NCBI RefSeq assembly: GCF_900182925.1
Contig: NZ_LT900024.1
Coordinates: 1,550,001 to 1,614,000, forward strand
Length of the DNA: 64,000 nt
Source: Psychrobacter sp. LV10R520-6
GTDB lineage: Bacteria; Pseudomonadota; Gammaproteobacteria; Pseudomonadales; Moraxellaceae
Reading direction: 5' to 3'
The notes beneath the pieces were generated by a model. It did no database searches and was not told the origin of the DNA. It was given only the letters and a program-made list of their open reading frames with translations. Position 1 is the first letter of the stretch. Every line of letters begins with the position of its first letter. The translations under genes were made by a program, and so were the position numbers. Below, in pieces: positions 39,908 to 49,543 of this stretch.

Positions 39908-41092
39908 TTAAAAAAACGCTTGGATACCAGTCTGCGCGCGGCCTAAGATAAGCGCATGAATATCATGGGTTCCTTCATAAGTGTTGACGGCCTCTAGATT
40001 CATCACGTGGCGGATGATGTGGTATTCATCAGAGATACCATTACCACCATGCATATCACGGGCAACACGCGCGATGTCCAATGCTTTACCACAGTTATTA
40101 CGCTTAATAAGAGAGATCATCTCAGGCGCAGCATTATGCTCATCCATCAGACGACCAACACGTAACGCCGCTTGCAAACCTAAGGTGATTTCAGTTTGCA
40201 TATTAGCAAGCTTTAACTGTACCAACTGGGTCGCTGCAAGCGGACGGCCGAACTGAACACGATCAAGGGTATATTGGCGCGAAGCTTTCCAGCAAAACTC
40301 AGCGGCGCCCATCGAGCCCCATGCAATGCCATAACGGGCTTTGTTTAAGCAACCAAAAGGACCTTTCAGGCCACGAATGTCTGGAAAAGCATTGGCCTCG
40401 GGGACGAATACTTTGTCCATAACAATCTCACCCGTGACTGAGGCGCGTAGCGAGAATTTGCCTTCAATTTTGGGGGCAGATAGACCTTTCATGCCTTTAT
40501 CTAAGATAAAACCACGAATGTCGCCTTCATCGTCTTTTGCCCAAACGACAAACACATCGGCGATAGGACTATTGGTAATCCACATTTTGCTACCAGTCAT
40601 CTCATAGCCGCCATCGACTTTGCGGGCACGCGTTGTCATTGATGATGGATCTGAGCCAGAGTCTGATTCTGTTAGACCAAAGCAGCCCACATATTCGCCA
40701 GTTGCCAGCTTAGGGAGATATTTTTCTCTTTGCTCTTCAGTACCATATTCATGTATCGGATGCATAACCAAGCTCGACTGCACACTCATTGCTGAGCGAT
40801 AGCCTGAATCCACTGCTTCAACTTCTTTAGCGAGCAACCCATAAGCGACACTCGACAAGCCAGCACAGCCGTAGCCTTCAATAGTAACGCCAAGCAAGCC
40901 CATTTCTCCCATCTGACGCATAATATTGCGATCAAAATGCTCATTACGGTTGGCTTCAATAATGCCCGGCATTAATTCTTTTTGAAAGAACTGGTGTGCG
41001 GTGTCGGTAACCATACGCTCTTCGTCAGTCAGCTGATCACGCAATAAAAACGGATCTTCCCAATCAAAACGTGGGCTGGTGGAATTTGCCAT
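39908..41092 (-). CDS. gcdH: Glutaryl-CoA dehydrogenase
   Basis: FAD enzyme that oxidises and decarboxylates glutaryl-CoA to crotonyl-CoA, from lysine/hydroxylysine/tryptophan or glutarate breakdown. 394 residues, full length. Acyl-CoA dehydrogenase markers include [17 protein letters not shown] (FAD contact), [36 protein letters not shown] and RDMHGGNGI. The catalytic Glu373 lies in [20 protein letters not shown]. The GcdH-specific [14 protein letters not shown] segment is present. It is divergent from the IclR gene at 41300. Confidence 0.95.
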   Translation of the reverse strand: MANSTSPRFDWEDPFLLRDQLTDEERMVTDTAHQFFQKELMPGIIEANRNEHFDRNIMRQMGEMGLLGVTIEGYGCAGLSSVAYGLLAKEVEAVDSGYRSAMSVQSSLVMHPIHEYGTEEQREKYLPKLATGEYVGCFGLTESDSGSDPSSMTTRARKVDGGYEMTGSKMWITNSPIADVFVVWAKDDEGDIRGFILDKGMKGLSAPKIEGKFSLRASVTGEIVMDKVFVPEANAFPDIRGLKGPFGCLNKARYGIAWGSMGAAEFCWKASRQYTLDRVQFGRPLAATQLVQLKLANMQTEITLGLQAALRVGRLMDEHNAAPEMISLIKRNNCGKALDIARVARDMHGGNGISDEYHIIRHVMNLEAVNTYEGTHDIHALILGRAQTGIQAFF

Positions 41093-41299
41093 GTTGTTCT
41101 CCTTGGTGTCAGTCGTCCTGACTAACGAATAGTGTTGGGCTTCATTAATATTTAAATCATGAAGGATTGAAACTTACTTAATATTTAATCTAGCACTTGA
41201 ATTGTTTGTTCCACTATGCAAAACTTAGTTTCATATTATGAACCATTTAAACAAAATTTCTATTCTTTGTAAACCTTTAACTCAATACATGGCTATAAA

Positions 41300-42127
41300 A
41301 TGACAAAAATATTACCGACAGCTAAACCGTTTTTAGCTCGAATGAACGATACGCTCGCCCAAAGTAAAGTCGATGAGGATAGACAATTCGTCACCGCTCT
41401 TGGACGCGGATTGACCTTATTGGCTGGGTTTGAGCATCACGAACAACTCAGTCATCAGCAGTTGTGTCAGCTGACCTTATTGCCCAAAGCGACGGTTACC
41501 CGTCTGATTTATACCTTAACGACGCTTGGATTTTTACGCACAACGGTAGAGGGACAGTATCGCCTAGGTAGCAGCGCGGTGCGATTGAGCGCGCAAGCTT
41601 GGAGTCGTCATGATGTGGTAGCCTTTGCTGAACCGTTATTACGTCAATTTGCCAGCCAGAATGAAGTGTCGGTGAATTTAGCCACAGAAATAGAAGGAGA
41701 AATGCGTTATCTGGCCTGCTGCCGTAGTCCTGCCCGCTTATCAGTGAATTTGCAAGTCGGCTCGGCGGTGCCGGTCGCACGTACTGCCATAGGACGTGCC
41801 TTTTATGCAATCAGTACGCCCACTCGCCAAGCAGTGATAACAGCTAATTTACAAACTCACTTATCTAAGGATGAGTTTGAACAAGCGCAAACGACATTAG
41901 CTGACGCCTCAACCTATTATGATACGCATGGTTATACGCTATCTGATGGAGAGTTCTCTACGGATATTTTAGCCGTTGCGGTAGGAGTATTTGATGTCGC
42001 CACTGGACACTATGCTTATTCGTTAAATGCCAGTGTACCCCGTGCTAATTGGCAAGCAGAAGACTATGCAGCGATGATTGTGCCCAAGTTGCAGGCGCTT
42101 GCTGAGAGGATTGGGCACGGAGCTTAG
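41300..42127 (+). CDS. IclR-family regulator, gcdH-linked
   Basis: 275 residues. Winged helix at about 22-85: RGLTLLAGFEHHEQLSHQQLCQLTLLPKATVTRLIYTLTTLGFLRTTVEGQYRLG. The IclR ligand domain then has NLATEIEGEMRYLACCR, VGSAVPVARTAIGRAFYAI, TLSDGEF and a closing SVPRANW. It lies divergent from gcdH, 207 bases away, so it most likely controls gcdH and perhaps the CoA-transferase. Whether it represses or activates cannot be seen. RBS is weak. Confidence 0.9.
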   Translation: MTKILPTAKPFLARMNDTLAQSKVDEDRQFVTALGRGLTLLAGFEHHEQLSHQQLCQLTLLPKATVTRLIYTLTTLGFLRTTVEGQYRLGSSAVRLSAQAWSRHDVVAFAEPLLRQFASQNEVSVNLATEIEGEMRYLACCRSPARLSVNLQVGSAVPVARTAIGRAFYAISTPTRQAVITANLQTHLSKDEFEQAQTTLADASTYYDTHGYTLSDGEFSTDILAVAVGVFDVATGHYAYSLNASVPRANWQAEDYAAMIVPKLQALAERIGHGA

Positions 42128-42240
42128 ATCGGTTTTTTAACAAGAAAGATAACAGCTCCAACTATAAAAAATATCAAATTGACTTTAGTGGGGAGTTACC
42201 TGTAGTAAAATACTAATACTATTGAAAAATAGGAAAAATA

Positions 42241-42820
42241 ATGATAACTTTATATTCAAGCTCGTACCAGATGACAGGACTGCTAACTGCTCTTATATTA
42301 TCCTTAGCAGCCTGTGCCCCACCATCAGATACTATCACTGATGCCGATACTAAAGTTAGGGTTGATGACCGTACCACTACGGATATCTCTCCTCCTAATG
42401 TTTTTACTAAAGATAGCATCGGTAGCACAAAAATTGGGGATACTTTCGACTCGTAAAAACTGAGCAAATCCCCCTCAAGTTTTGACCGTTGTTTTTCAGT
42501 ACAGAACAAAGCCATACCGGCTGCTGATTATAGATGATAAAGTCGTCAAAATAACTATCAATGATTCAGATATTCCCTCTGCTTCTGGGGTTAAGGTTGG
42601 TGACAGTCTTAGCCAAGTCTATGCTAAGCACCAAGGTCAGACGCCAGAAATCATCGACAGCCCTTTTAGTGGTCCTGATGACAAACTCATCAATATGTAC
42701 TATTGGACTGTAGAAGAAGGGCAGCGTGTCGGCACCCGATATGATTTAAACCATGATGTCGTCATTAATATAAGTATTGGTAACGAAGATGGATTGATGT
42801 CGCAAGAAGGCTGTGTTTAA
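42241..42820 (+). pseudogene. Lipoprotein gene with frameshifts, function unknown
   Basis: The first frame (42241-42456) starts with RBS AGGAAAAAT and a lipoprotein signal with LAAC at about 22-25, then a Thr/Asp-rich linker ending KIGDTFDS. The second open frame begins at about 42482 and runs to 42820 (VVFQYRTKPYRLLIIDDKVVKI..., VKVGDSLSQVYAKH). Between them, in the remaining frame, sits VKTEQIPLKF that fits the gap well, so two single-base changes near 42457 and 42480 are likely. The VGDS and IGDTF segments look like repeats of one domain. The family is not recognised. Confidence 0.6.
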
Positions 42821-43122
42821 GCCAACTAAATAGACTGAGCTAAATTAAATTAGTATTCGTTGAAAACTTAACCCATAATCTCATTCAGTGAAGACAGCGT
42901 TAGCATACTGTTACTCAATCATCCCTAAGCCATGATCTTATCAGCGTATAATATGCGCGTTAATTATAAGTTAAAATAGAGCTGGCTGACCTCTAAATCA
43001 TGAATATCAACGGTTGGGAGATGCTGCTTTTATCTATTATTAGCTTTTATATGTTATCAATAATTACTGCGTTTTTTAATTTCTATCTTTTTAACTTCTA
43101 TGTTTTATAGTTGAGCGTCGCT

Positions 43123-44898
43123 ATGCCCCAATCTCGTACCAATCTAAACCCTAAGCCCAAATATGACTCTCCGTATCTTATCGGAGTTTTACTGCGCTAT
43201 AGCACCTTTGGCGCGGCTATATTGCTATTCTTAGCAGGGCTGTTGCTGTTTAACTGGTGGCTAATTATTATTGGCGGGCTTGGTGTGGGTTTGGGTGTTT
43301 ATGATTTGCTTCAATCGAAGCACGCCATATTAAGCAACTATCCCGTCGCAGGCCATATTCGCTATGTGCTTGAGGACTTTCGTCCTGAAATTCGCCAATA
43401 TCTGTTAGAGGATGATAAGGAACAAGTGCCATTTTCGCGCCAGCAACGCGCATTGGTCTATCAACGTGCCAAAAATGTTAGCGATACCAATGCTTTTGGG
43501 ACGCTTGATGATCTATATAAACACGGTAAAGAATGGTTTTTGCAGTCCACTATTAGCCAACCTTTAGAGAACCAAGATTTCCGCATCAGTGTTGGCGGTG
43601 AGCGTTGTCAGCAGCCGCATGATATGTCTGTGTTCAACATCTCGGCGATGAGCTTTGGCAGTCTGTCCGCCAATGCCATTATGGCGCTGAATCAAGGTGC
43701 GAAGATGGGCGGCTTTACTCATGATACCGGTGAGGGGGCGATTAGCGATCATCATCGTAAGTTCGGTGGTGACTTAATCTGGGAGCTGGGCACCGGTTAC
43801 TTCGGTTGCCGCGATGCTAACGGTGACTTTGATCCGCAAACCTTTGCCGAAAAAGCAATTGATTCCCAAGTAAAAATGATTGAAATCAAGCTGTCACAAG
43901 GTGCCAAACCCGGTAAAGGTGGCGTGCTACCCGCCGAAAAAATCACTCAAGAAATAGCAGATACCCGTCAAGTGCCCCTTGGGAAAGACTGCGTGTCGCC
44001 CTCCTCTCATACCGCTTTTAGTACGCCGCGTGAGTTGGTGGCATTTTGGCAGCAATTGCGTCAATTATCAGAAGGTAAGCCGGTCGGCTTTAAGCTATGT
44101 ATTGGGCAGCCCTGGCAGTTCATGGCAATTGTTAGAGCCATGATTGAAGCTGACAACTATCCTGACTTTATCGTTATTGATGGCGCTGAAGGCGGTACAG
44201 GAGCTGCACCTGTCGAATTTATGGACAATGTCGGTATGCCACTGGTTGATGGTTTCTTACTGGTACACAACACCTTAGTTGGTGCCGGTATCCGTGACAA
44301 AATCAAGCTTGGCGTCAGTGGCAAGATCGTATCTGGCTTTGATATTGCCCGTTTGCTGGCACTGGGCGCAGATTGGTGTAACTCCGCACGTGGCTTTATG
44401 TTTGCGGTAGGCTGTATTCAGTCACGCACTTGTCATACCAACACCTGTCCAACTGGCGTTGCCACCCAAGACCCCTATCGCCAAATGGCGCTCGATGTAC
44501 CGAGTAAAGCTGAACGCGTGGCAAGCTTTCATAAGAACACGCTCAAGTCACTCGCCAGTATCGTAGGCGCAGTTGGTCTGCAACACCCCAGTCAGTTGCA
44601 GCCTTATCATATCGCGCGACGCTTAGATGATGGGCAAATTAAGCTGCTGTCTAAGTTCTTTTATTTTACGGATGAGGGGGCGCTACTTAACCATAGTGCC
44701 CGTGCAGATGTGTTCAATCAAATGTGGGTCATGGCAGACCCCAAAAGCTTCTTAGCGGATAACGATGCCCGGATTGCTTATAATAAAGACTCGCGGGACA
44801 AGGGCAAGGAAACCAAAGCCCCAACCGCAAAAACAGACACAAAAACTATTGGTGAGATTACTGCAACAACGAATATCAACCTGACAGAAGATAAGTAA
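43123..44898 (+). CDS. FMN-binding glutamate-synthase-like protein, membrane-anchored
   Basis: The central domain matches the large-subunit FMN barrel of glutamate synthase: MSFGSLSANAIMALNQGAKMGGFTHDTGEGAIS, MIEIKLSQGAKPGKGGVLPAEKIT, VIDGAEGGTGAAP, GVSGKIVSGFDIARLLALGADWCNSARGFMFAVGC and the Fe-S type CHTNTCPTGVATQ. No glutaminase domain or NADPH module is present. About 591 residues from ATG 43123; a TTG at 43111 is weaker. Residues about 25-65 form two hydrophobic stretches (LLRYSTFGAAILLFLAGLLLFNWWLIIIGG), so it may be membrane-bound. A Lys/Thr-rich tail of 45 residues follows. The reaction is unproved; electron input is unknown. Confidence 0.85.
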   Translation: MPQSRTNLNPKPKYDSPYLIGVLLRYSTFGAAILLFLAGLLLFNWWLIIIGGLGVGLGVYDLLQSKHAILSNYPVAGHIRYVLEDFRPEIRQYLLEDDKEQVPFSRQQRALVYQRAKNVSDTNAFGTLDDLYKHGKEWFLQSTISQPLENQDFRISVGGERCQQPHDMSVFNISAMSFGSLSANAIMALNQGAKMGGFTHDTGEGAISDHHRKFGGDLIWELGTGYFGCRDANGDFDPQTFAEKAIDSQVKMIEIKLSQGAKPGKGGVLPAEKITQEIADTRQVPLGKDCVSPSSHTAFSTPRELVAFWQQLRQLSEGKPVGFKLCIGQPWQFMAIVRAMIEADNYPDFIVIDGAEGGTGAAPVEFMDNVGMPLVDGFLLVHNTLVGAGIRDKIKLGVSGKIVSGFDIARLLALGADWCNSARGFMFAVGCIQSRTCHTNTCPTGVATQDPYRQMALDVPSKAERVASFHKNTLKSLASIVGAVGLQHPSQLQPYHIARRLDDGQIKLLSKFFYFTDEGALLNHSARADVFNQMWVMADPKSFLADNDARIAYNKDSRDKGKETKAPTAKTDTKTIGEITATTNINLTEDK

Positions 44899-44901
44899 TT
44901 C

Positions 44902-45708
44902 ATGCTTCCTAATATTTTTACTGCTTCCGCTGTCGTTTTGCTTGCTGTAATTATCAGTGCCTGCCAGCCCTCAGTGACAGATACTGCCAGCTCAGCAACA
45001 TCGGACTGGTGGTGTCAAACACACAATGCACCCTTTGCTTATAGCGCTTGTCGCGTTGATGCGAAGGCGTTAGCCACGGGTCGCTACTCGCTACAGCTGT
45101 TTTGGCAAAAGTCTGACAGTACGCAGCCATTACTCACTTTTGATAAATTATTAACCACCTTGCCGCCTTCGCAAACATTAGCTTTTGCAATGAATGCCGG
45201 TATGTATAATAAGCGCTACGCCCCGATTGGTTATACTGTTATTGATGGGGAAGAAATACTCTCGTTGAATTTAAAAGAAGGTGGCGGTAACTTTCATCTA
45301 TTGCCCAATGGTGTAATGTGGTGGGACCAGTCTGGTAACGTGGAAATCACTGAAAGCAATGCACTGCAACAACAACGAGAACAAGGTACAGCTAAGCCTT
45401 GGTTTGCGACTCAATCAGGTCCTATGCTAGTTATCAATGACGCCATTCATCCCAAGTTTAATCCTGAGAGCACCTCACTAAAGTTTCGCAATGGTGCGGG
45501 CGTCTGTACGGACGGCAGCATACAGTTCGTTAACAGTGATGAGCCAGTGAACTTTTATGAATTCGCTGCGTTATTTAAAGATAAACTGAACTGTCCGAAC
45601 GCGCTATTTTTAGATGGCGGTATCGCCTCAGCTTTATATGCACCAAGTATTAATCGGCATGATAAAAAAGAGATGGGCGTAATGATTGGGGTGGTTAAGA
45701 ATAAGTAA
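44902..45708 (+). CDS. NAGPA/phosphodiester glycosidase-domain lipoprotein
   Basis: 268 residues. Lipoprotein signal MLPNIFTASAVVLLAVIISAC, so mature protein is anchored in the envelope. The domain (DUF2233/NAGPA) spans about 55-268, with FAMNAGMYNKRYAPIGYTVIDGEE, GGGNFHLLPNGVMWW, FATQSGPMLVINDAIHPKF, FRNGAGVCTDGS and NALFLDGGIASALY. Human NAGPA removes GlcNAc from phosphodiester linkage; the bacterial substrate is unknown. The gene starts 3 bases after the stop of the glutamate-synthase-like gene and looks co-transcribed, though any link in function is unclear. Confidence 0.85.
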   Translation: MLPNIFTASAVVLLAVIISACQPSVTDTASSATSDWWCQTHNAPFAYSACRVDAKALATGRYSLQLFWQKSDSTQPLLTFDKLLTTLPPSQTLAFAMNAGMYNKRYAPIGYTVIDGEEILSLNLKEGGGNFHLLPNGVMWWDQSGNVEITESNALQQQREQGTAKPWFATQSGPMLVINDAIHPKFNPESTSLKFRNGAGVCTDGSIQFVNSDEPVNFYEFAALFKDKLNCPNALFLDGGIASALYAPSINRHDKKEMGVMIGVVKNK

Positions 45709-45741
45709 TTACTAAGCGAGAAATTGCTTCATTGCAACTGC

Positions 45742-45889
45742 ATATAGTTAATTCAATTTGGAAACGGTACAGTGCTACTGGTATAATTTTTTGCAGCCTC
45801 TGTCACGCTTGCGAACAACACACCAGAAAAATTTATACCAGCAGCACGTTGCTATAAGTGACTCTCTTTTGTTTTGAATCGACTATATA
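45742..45889. mobile_element. MITE-like palindromic element, family B, copy 2
   Basis: 148 bp with outer arms ATATAGTTAATTCAA and TTGAATCGACTATAT (mostly complementary), and inner arms GTGCTACTGGTATAA / TTATACCAGCAGCAC. Core carries GCCTCTGTCACGCTTGCGAACA, the reverse of the core of the copy at 27681. Nearly full palindrome when folded. No coding content. Confidence 0.75.
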
Positions 45890-46049
45890 AGGCAATTGTT
45901 ATATAGAAATTTAAAACTGACCTAAAGGTACGGGTTTATTTTTCATGTTGAGTCACCTAAAAAGTGATCATAAGTTAGTTGTAAACTAAGGTTTTATACT
46001 ACTAGCATGAGCTTAGTAGTTAGAAGCAACAAAAAAATTTAGCGTTTAT

Positions 46050-46394
46050 TAGGGCATGTTGAACATTCACAAATGGGCACTGCTGATAGCTAAAAGTGTT
46101 CCAGACAAGAGGCAAATTGACGATAATGCAGATGCCTTAGCTAGGTTTGCTACACACTGCTCATGAATAGCTGGGGGGGGGCAGTTTTAGCATCAGCCCT
46201 GAGGACGGAGTAAGCAAAGCACTGCTTTGCCCGTCCGCAAGACAAGAGCTATGCTCGCAGTTGGACAGGACTCTTTTTTGCCGCTACTTTATCAAAACTA
46301 TCCGCTTAGAACGACTAAACTAGATACTTTTGACTTTGAATCGCCTAAAAAATAGTCTCTGTCAGTGCTATGGTCGAATGTTCAACACGCCCTA
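46050..46394. mobile_element. MITE-like element, family A, long copy
   Basis: 345 bp. Ends TAGGGCATGTTGAACATTC and GAATGTTCAACACGCCCTA are inverted (one mismatch). Matches the copy at 11215 in reverse orientation, but carries about 62 extra bases at 46201-46262 with its own hairpin (GGACGG ... CCGTCC around GCAAAGCACTGCTTTGC) and a run of nine G. No transposase frame. Confidence 0.8.
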
Positions 46395-46566
46395 TTAGAT
46401 TTCAATAAGAGAAAAACTATCTTTACCCTAAGTATATGAAACACTCATAAAAAAGCACCTAAAATGACTTTGTCATCATAATTGCTTTTCTCTCATTTGC
46501 GCTTGCATTAACTTTAGTGTTTACAGCGGCTTCTTTAGGTCTACCTTTCAAAACTGGCTTTAAATG

Positions 46567-47766
46567 CTAGCTACCAAGACTCATTTTAGGGCCAAATGGT
46601 TCATAGTGAACGCTATCAACACCATGATCTAGCTTAGTTAAGCCATCAATAATACTTTCCATAAATGGCATGGATCCGCAAACATAAATATCTGCTGGTT
46701 CTGGTAGAGTAGCCAGCCACGCCTCATCTAGTATTTGCCCTTCGTCAAAATAGAAAATATTTTTTTCAACTTTTTCTGCTGACGCTAACAGCTGATAGGC
46801 CTTATCATCAAAGGCATGATGATCTTTATTCTGACAAGCATAAACCCAAATGATAGGTCGCTGAGGATTAGTCGCTACTTGCGCCTCTAACATAGACAAA
46901 ATAGGCGTTACTCCGACCCCAGCACTGATAAGCACTAAGGGAATATCATTTTGGGTCATCAGCTTTTTATTTAAAGCAAAATCACCTGCAGGTGCAGATA
47001 ACATTACCGTCTCGCCAACTTGTAGATGGTCATGTAAATAATTAGAGACCAATCCACGATGCTCATCGCGATTGTCACGTCTGACTGCGAACTGGATACC
47101 TTTGTCAGTATTTGCTGAATATAAAGAATAATGACGTAGTGCTAAATGGTCGCTATCTTTAGGATCCGTTTTTACGGTGATGTATTGACCGGCAGTTAGG
47201 TTAAGTTTACTCAGATCAATATTTTGGCTGTTTTCTATTGAAGCATCATCGACTGGAACAACGGTAAACGCGGCAATATCAGTGGCAGCAGCTACTTTTT
47301 CGACCACTTTAAACGCGGCAAAGCCTTCCCACAACTCCTCTTTATACATATTCTTTTCAAGCTGAATAAAGACGTCAGCAATCTCATCATAGGCTTCTGT
47401 CCAAGCATCGATAATGTCATCATTCGCCGCCTCGCCAAGCACTTCTTTTATAGCGCCAATAAGGTATTTGCCAACAATAGGATAATGCTCTGGTAGGATT
47501 TGTAGGGCGCGATGTTTATGACTGATGCCCGTTACTTCCGGTAGTAGAACAGCTAAATGTTCAATATTTTTGGCCGCTACTAACACCGTCGAGGCTAGTG
47601 CGTTCTGTTGACGTCCTAGCTTTTGGTTGGTTTCATTAAAGATATCTAGCAGCTCAGGATGGGCTGCAAACATGTTCTTGTAGAATACTTTGGTGATAGC
47701 AGTCCCATGTTCTTCAAGTACAGGGACAGTTGCTTTTACAATTTCTATCGTTTGGGGGGAAGCCAT
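46567..47766 (-). CDS. hmp: Nitric-oxide dioxygenase flavohemoprotein
   Basis: Detoxifies NO to nitrate using O2 and NAD(P)H, in the cytosol. 399 residues, full length. The globin domain (1-140) has distal Tyr29, Gln53 and proximal His85 at the same positions as in E. coli Hmp. The FAD domain (150-260) has LRHYSLYSA and NYLHDHLQVGETVMLSAPAGDF. The NAD domain has PLVLISAGVGVTPILSML and a C-terminal VCGSMPFMESI with HYEPFGP. A 25-base palindrome matching an NsrR operator lies 133 bases upstream. Confidence 0.97.
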   Translation of the reverse strand: MASPQTIEIVKATVPVLEEHGTAITKVFYKNMFAAHPELLDIFNETNQKLGRQQNALASTVLVAAKNIEHLAVLLPEVTGISHKHRALQILPEHYPIVGKYLIGAIKEVLGEAANDDIIDAWTEAYDEIADVFIQLEKNMYKEELWEGFAAFKVVEKVAAATDIAAFTVVPVDDASIENSQNIDLSKLNLTAGQYITVKTDPKDSDHLALRHYSLYSANTDKGIQFAVRRDNRDEHRGLVSNYLHDHLQVGETVMLSAPAGDFALNKKLMTQNDIPLVLISAGVGVTPILSMLEAQVATNPQRPIIWVYACQNKDHHAFDDKAYQLLASAEKVEKNIFYFDEGQILDEAWLATLPEPADIYVCGSMPFMESIIDGLTKLDHGVDSVHYEPFGPKMSLGS

Positions 47767-47897
47767 TATATTTCTCTTAGTGAGTCATCACATTGATAGG
47801 TTGAGGTGCTTAGGTTGATAGGCTTAAGTTGGCAACGATAACTAGACTTTGCAGACAATAACTAACCTGTCATGGCCGATTAATCAAAACGTTGCTA

Positions 47898-47922
47898 TAA
47901 GATTCATTTTAAATGAATCTTA
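47898..47922. promoter_or_regulatory. NsrR-type operator upstream of hmp
   Basis: Perfect palindrome around the centre: TAAGATTCATTT, T, AAATGAATCTTA. This is close to the NsrR consensus AAGATGCATTT-N-AAATGCATCTT known for hmp control. Located about 130 bases before the hmp start. Confidence 0.75.
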
Positions 47923-48105
47923 TCATATTTCTGCTAATATACCAATGCTATATCACCAATTTTATTGTTTCTATGATGAATTTTCTTTCTAAAAATTTAA
48001 TAACGCCGACCAAAACACTAAACAGGCGCACTGATGGTATGTATCAGTCATGTGAACCGAAAAGTCATGACTGAGGTAAAAACTGATATATTCTGACCAA
48101 AAAAA

Positions 48106-48142
48106 ACAGCCACTATAGAGTTTATAGTGACTGCTTTTTTTA
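48106..48142 (-). terminator. Terminator downstream of the vWA/MoxR pair
   Basis: CAGCCACTATA / TATAGTGACTG stem flanked by A-run and T-run; usable on both strands, but only the - strand has an upstream gene. Confidence 0.75.
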
Positions 48143-48223
48143 TAATTCAATATTGTGCCAGTACCCATTATTACCAATGACTCTCATAAGTAACATTGAT
48201 AAGCGATAGTCATTTTTATATTG

Positions 48224-49447
48224 CTACCGCGCCAAATGCGCCGTCATTTGTTCCACTCCATGTAGAGTCATCGGATACATCTGATTATCAAATATTTTTT
48301 TAATTTCGACAATAGTTTGAGTATATTGCCAATGCGCGGTATTCTCAGGGTTGAGCCATGCCACTTTATCGAAATGCTCCAGCACTCTTTTGAGCCAAAC
48401 CACGCCCGCTTCATTATTCATATATTCAACGCTACCGCCCACTGACATCAGCTCATAAGGTGACATTGACGCGTCACCAACGAATATCACCCGGTATTCA
48501 CGGCCATATTTATTGAGTAGGTCGAAAGTTGTCATGGGCGCACTGTGCCGGCGATCATTATCTTTCCAAACGTAATCGTACAGGCAGTTATGAAAGTAAA
48601 AGAATTCTAAAGTCTTAAATTCATTTTTGGCCGCAGAAAATAGCTTCTCTAACGCTTCAATGTGCACATCCATACTGCCGCCAACGTCGAACAACATCAG
48701 CACTTTGACACGGTTACGGCGCTCAGCCTGCATATGAATGTCGAGCACGCCTTTTTTGGCGGTACGCTTGACAGTCTCTTTAATATCTAGCTCATCAGCG
48801 CTACCGGTGCGCGCAAATTGACGCAGATTACGTAGGGCCATCTGAATTTGGCGCGTACCTAATAGATTATCGTCATCAAGATTGCGATATTTGCGCTGCT
48901 CCCAGACTTTTGCTGCGCTGCGCTTACGGGACTCACCGCCCACGCGCACGCCTTCAGGATGATCACCATAAGCACCAAATGGCGAGGTGCCACCCGTTCC
49001 CACCCATTTACTGCCGCCTTGATGTCGCTCTTTTTGCTCTTTTAAGCGTTCCTCTAAAGCTTTCATCAATTCTTCAAGTGAGCCGTATTTTTTAAGTAAA
49101 CGCCGCTGCTCTTCCGTCAGATTTTTGGGATCGAGCTTTAAGTCTAACCATTCTTTGGGAATGTCAGTCAGCTTTGCCAACAGCTCATCAGTGTCTAGAC
49201 TATCGACCCCTTCAAAATAATCGGCCATCGCCCGATCAAACTTATCAAAATGACGCTCATCTTTGACCATACACAGACGAATCAGCCGATACATATCTTC
49301 CCGACTGGCAAAATCGCGCAATTCTGGATTATTAGGATGAGGCTGCATCATGAGCCCCTGCTCCAGCGCCGCATTTAGGTCGAGCAGTTCACGCGTGCTA
49401 ACGGGCACGCCGTAAGTGCGCAAGGTATAAAATAATTTGATAAACAT
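48224..49447 (-). CDS. vWA-domain protein, CoxE-like
   Basis: 407 residues. A C-terminal von Willebrand A domain has MIDAS LFDVGGSM (about residue 245-252) and the following GDASMSPYEL and AWLNPE segments. DVGGSM is the ordinary form of MIDAS in CoxE-type proteins. The N-terminal 110 residues are helical (LRTYGVPVSTRELLDLNAAL, KDERHFDKFDRAMADYF), then a Lys/Glu-rich stretch about 115-145. It is coupled with the MoxR-type ATPase gene 96 bases upstream on the same strand. MoxR/vWA pairs usually help metal insertion or assembly of partner proteins; the client here is not evident. Confidence 0.85.
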   Translation of the reverse strand: MFIKLFYTLRTYGVPVSTRELLDLNAALEQGLMMQPHPNNPELRDFASREDMYRLIRLCMVKDERHFDKFDRAMADYFEGVDSLDTDELLAKLTDIPKEWLDLKLDPKNLTEEQRRLLKKYGSLEELMKALEERLKEQKERHQGGSKWVGTGGTSPFGAYGDHPEGVRVGGESRKRSAAKVWEQRKYRNLDDDNLLGTRQIQMALRNLRQFARTGSADELDIKETVKRTAKKGVLDIHMQAERRNRVKVLMLFDVGGSMDVHIEALEKLFSAAKNEFKTLEFFYFHNCLYDYVWKDNDRRHSAPMTTFDLLNKYGREYRVIFVGDASMSPYELMSVGGSVEYMNNEAGVVWLKRVLEHFDKVAWLNPENTAHWQYTQTIVEIKKIFDNQMYPMTLHGVEQMTAHLAR

Positions 49448-49543
49448 AAGCTACGCATCACATATTGGCTGATGGGGTTATGATTGAACCTTAGTATTTA
49501 TAGGCTCAAATCATGGCGACAGTGCGATTTAGTTGTCCGTTGA

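Noticed and set aside
46430..46568. Short hydrophobic + strand frame ending just before the hmp stop
   Set aside because: About 35 codons, no start codon in frame, no family. Could be a relic but too short to support.
47989..48177. 62-codon - strand frame between hmp and the vWA gene
   Set aside because: It overlaps the terminator, has no ribosome site and no recognisable family; composition looks random.
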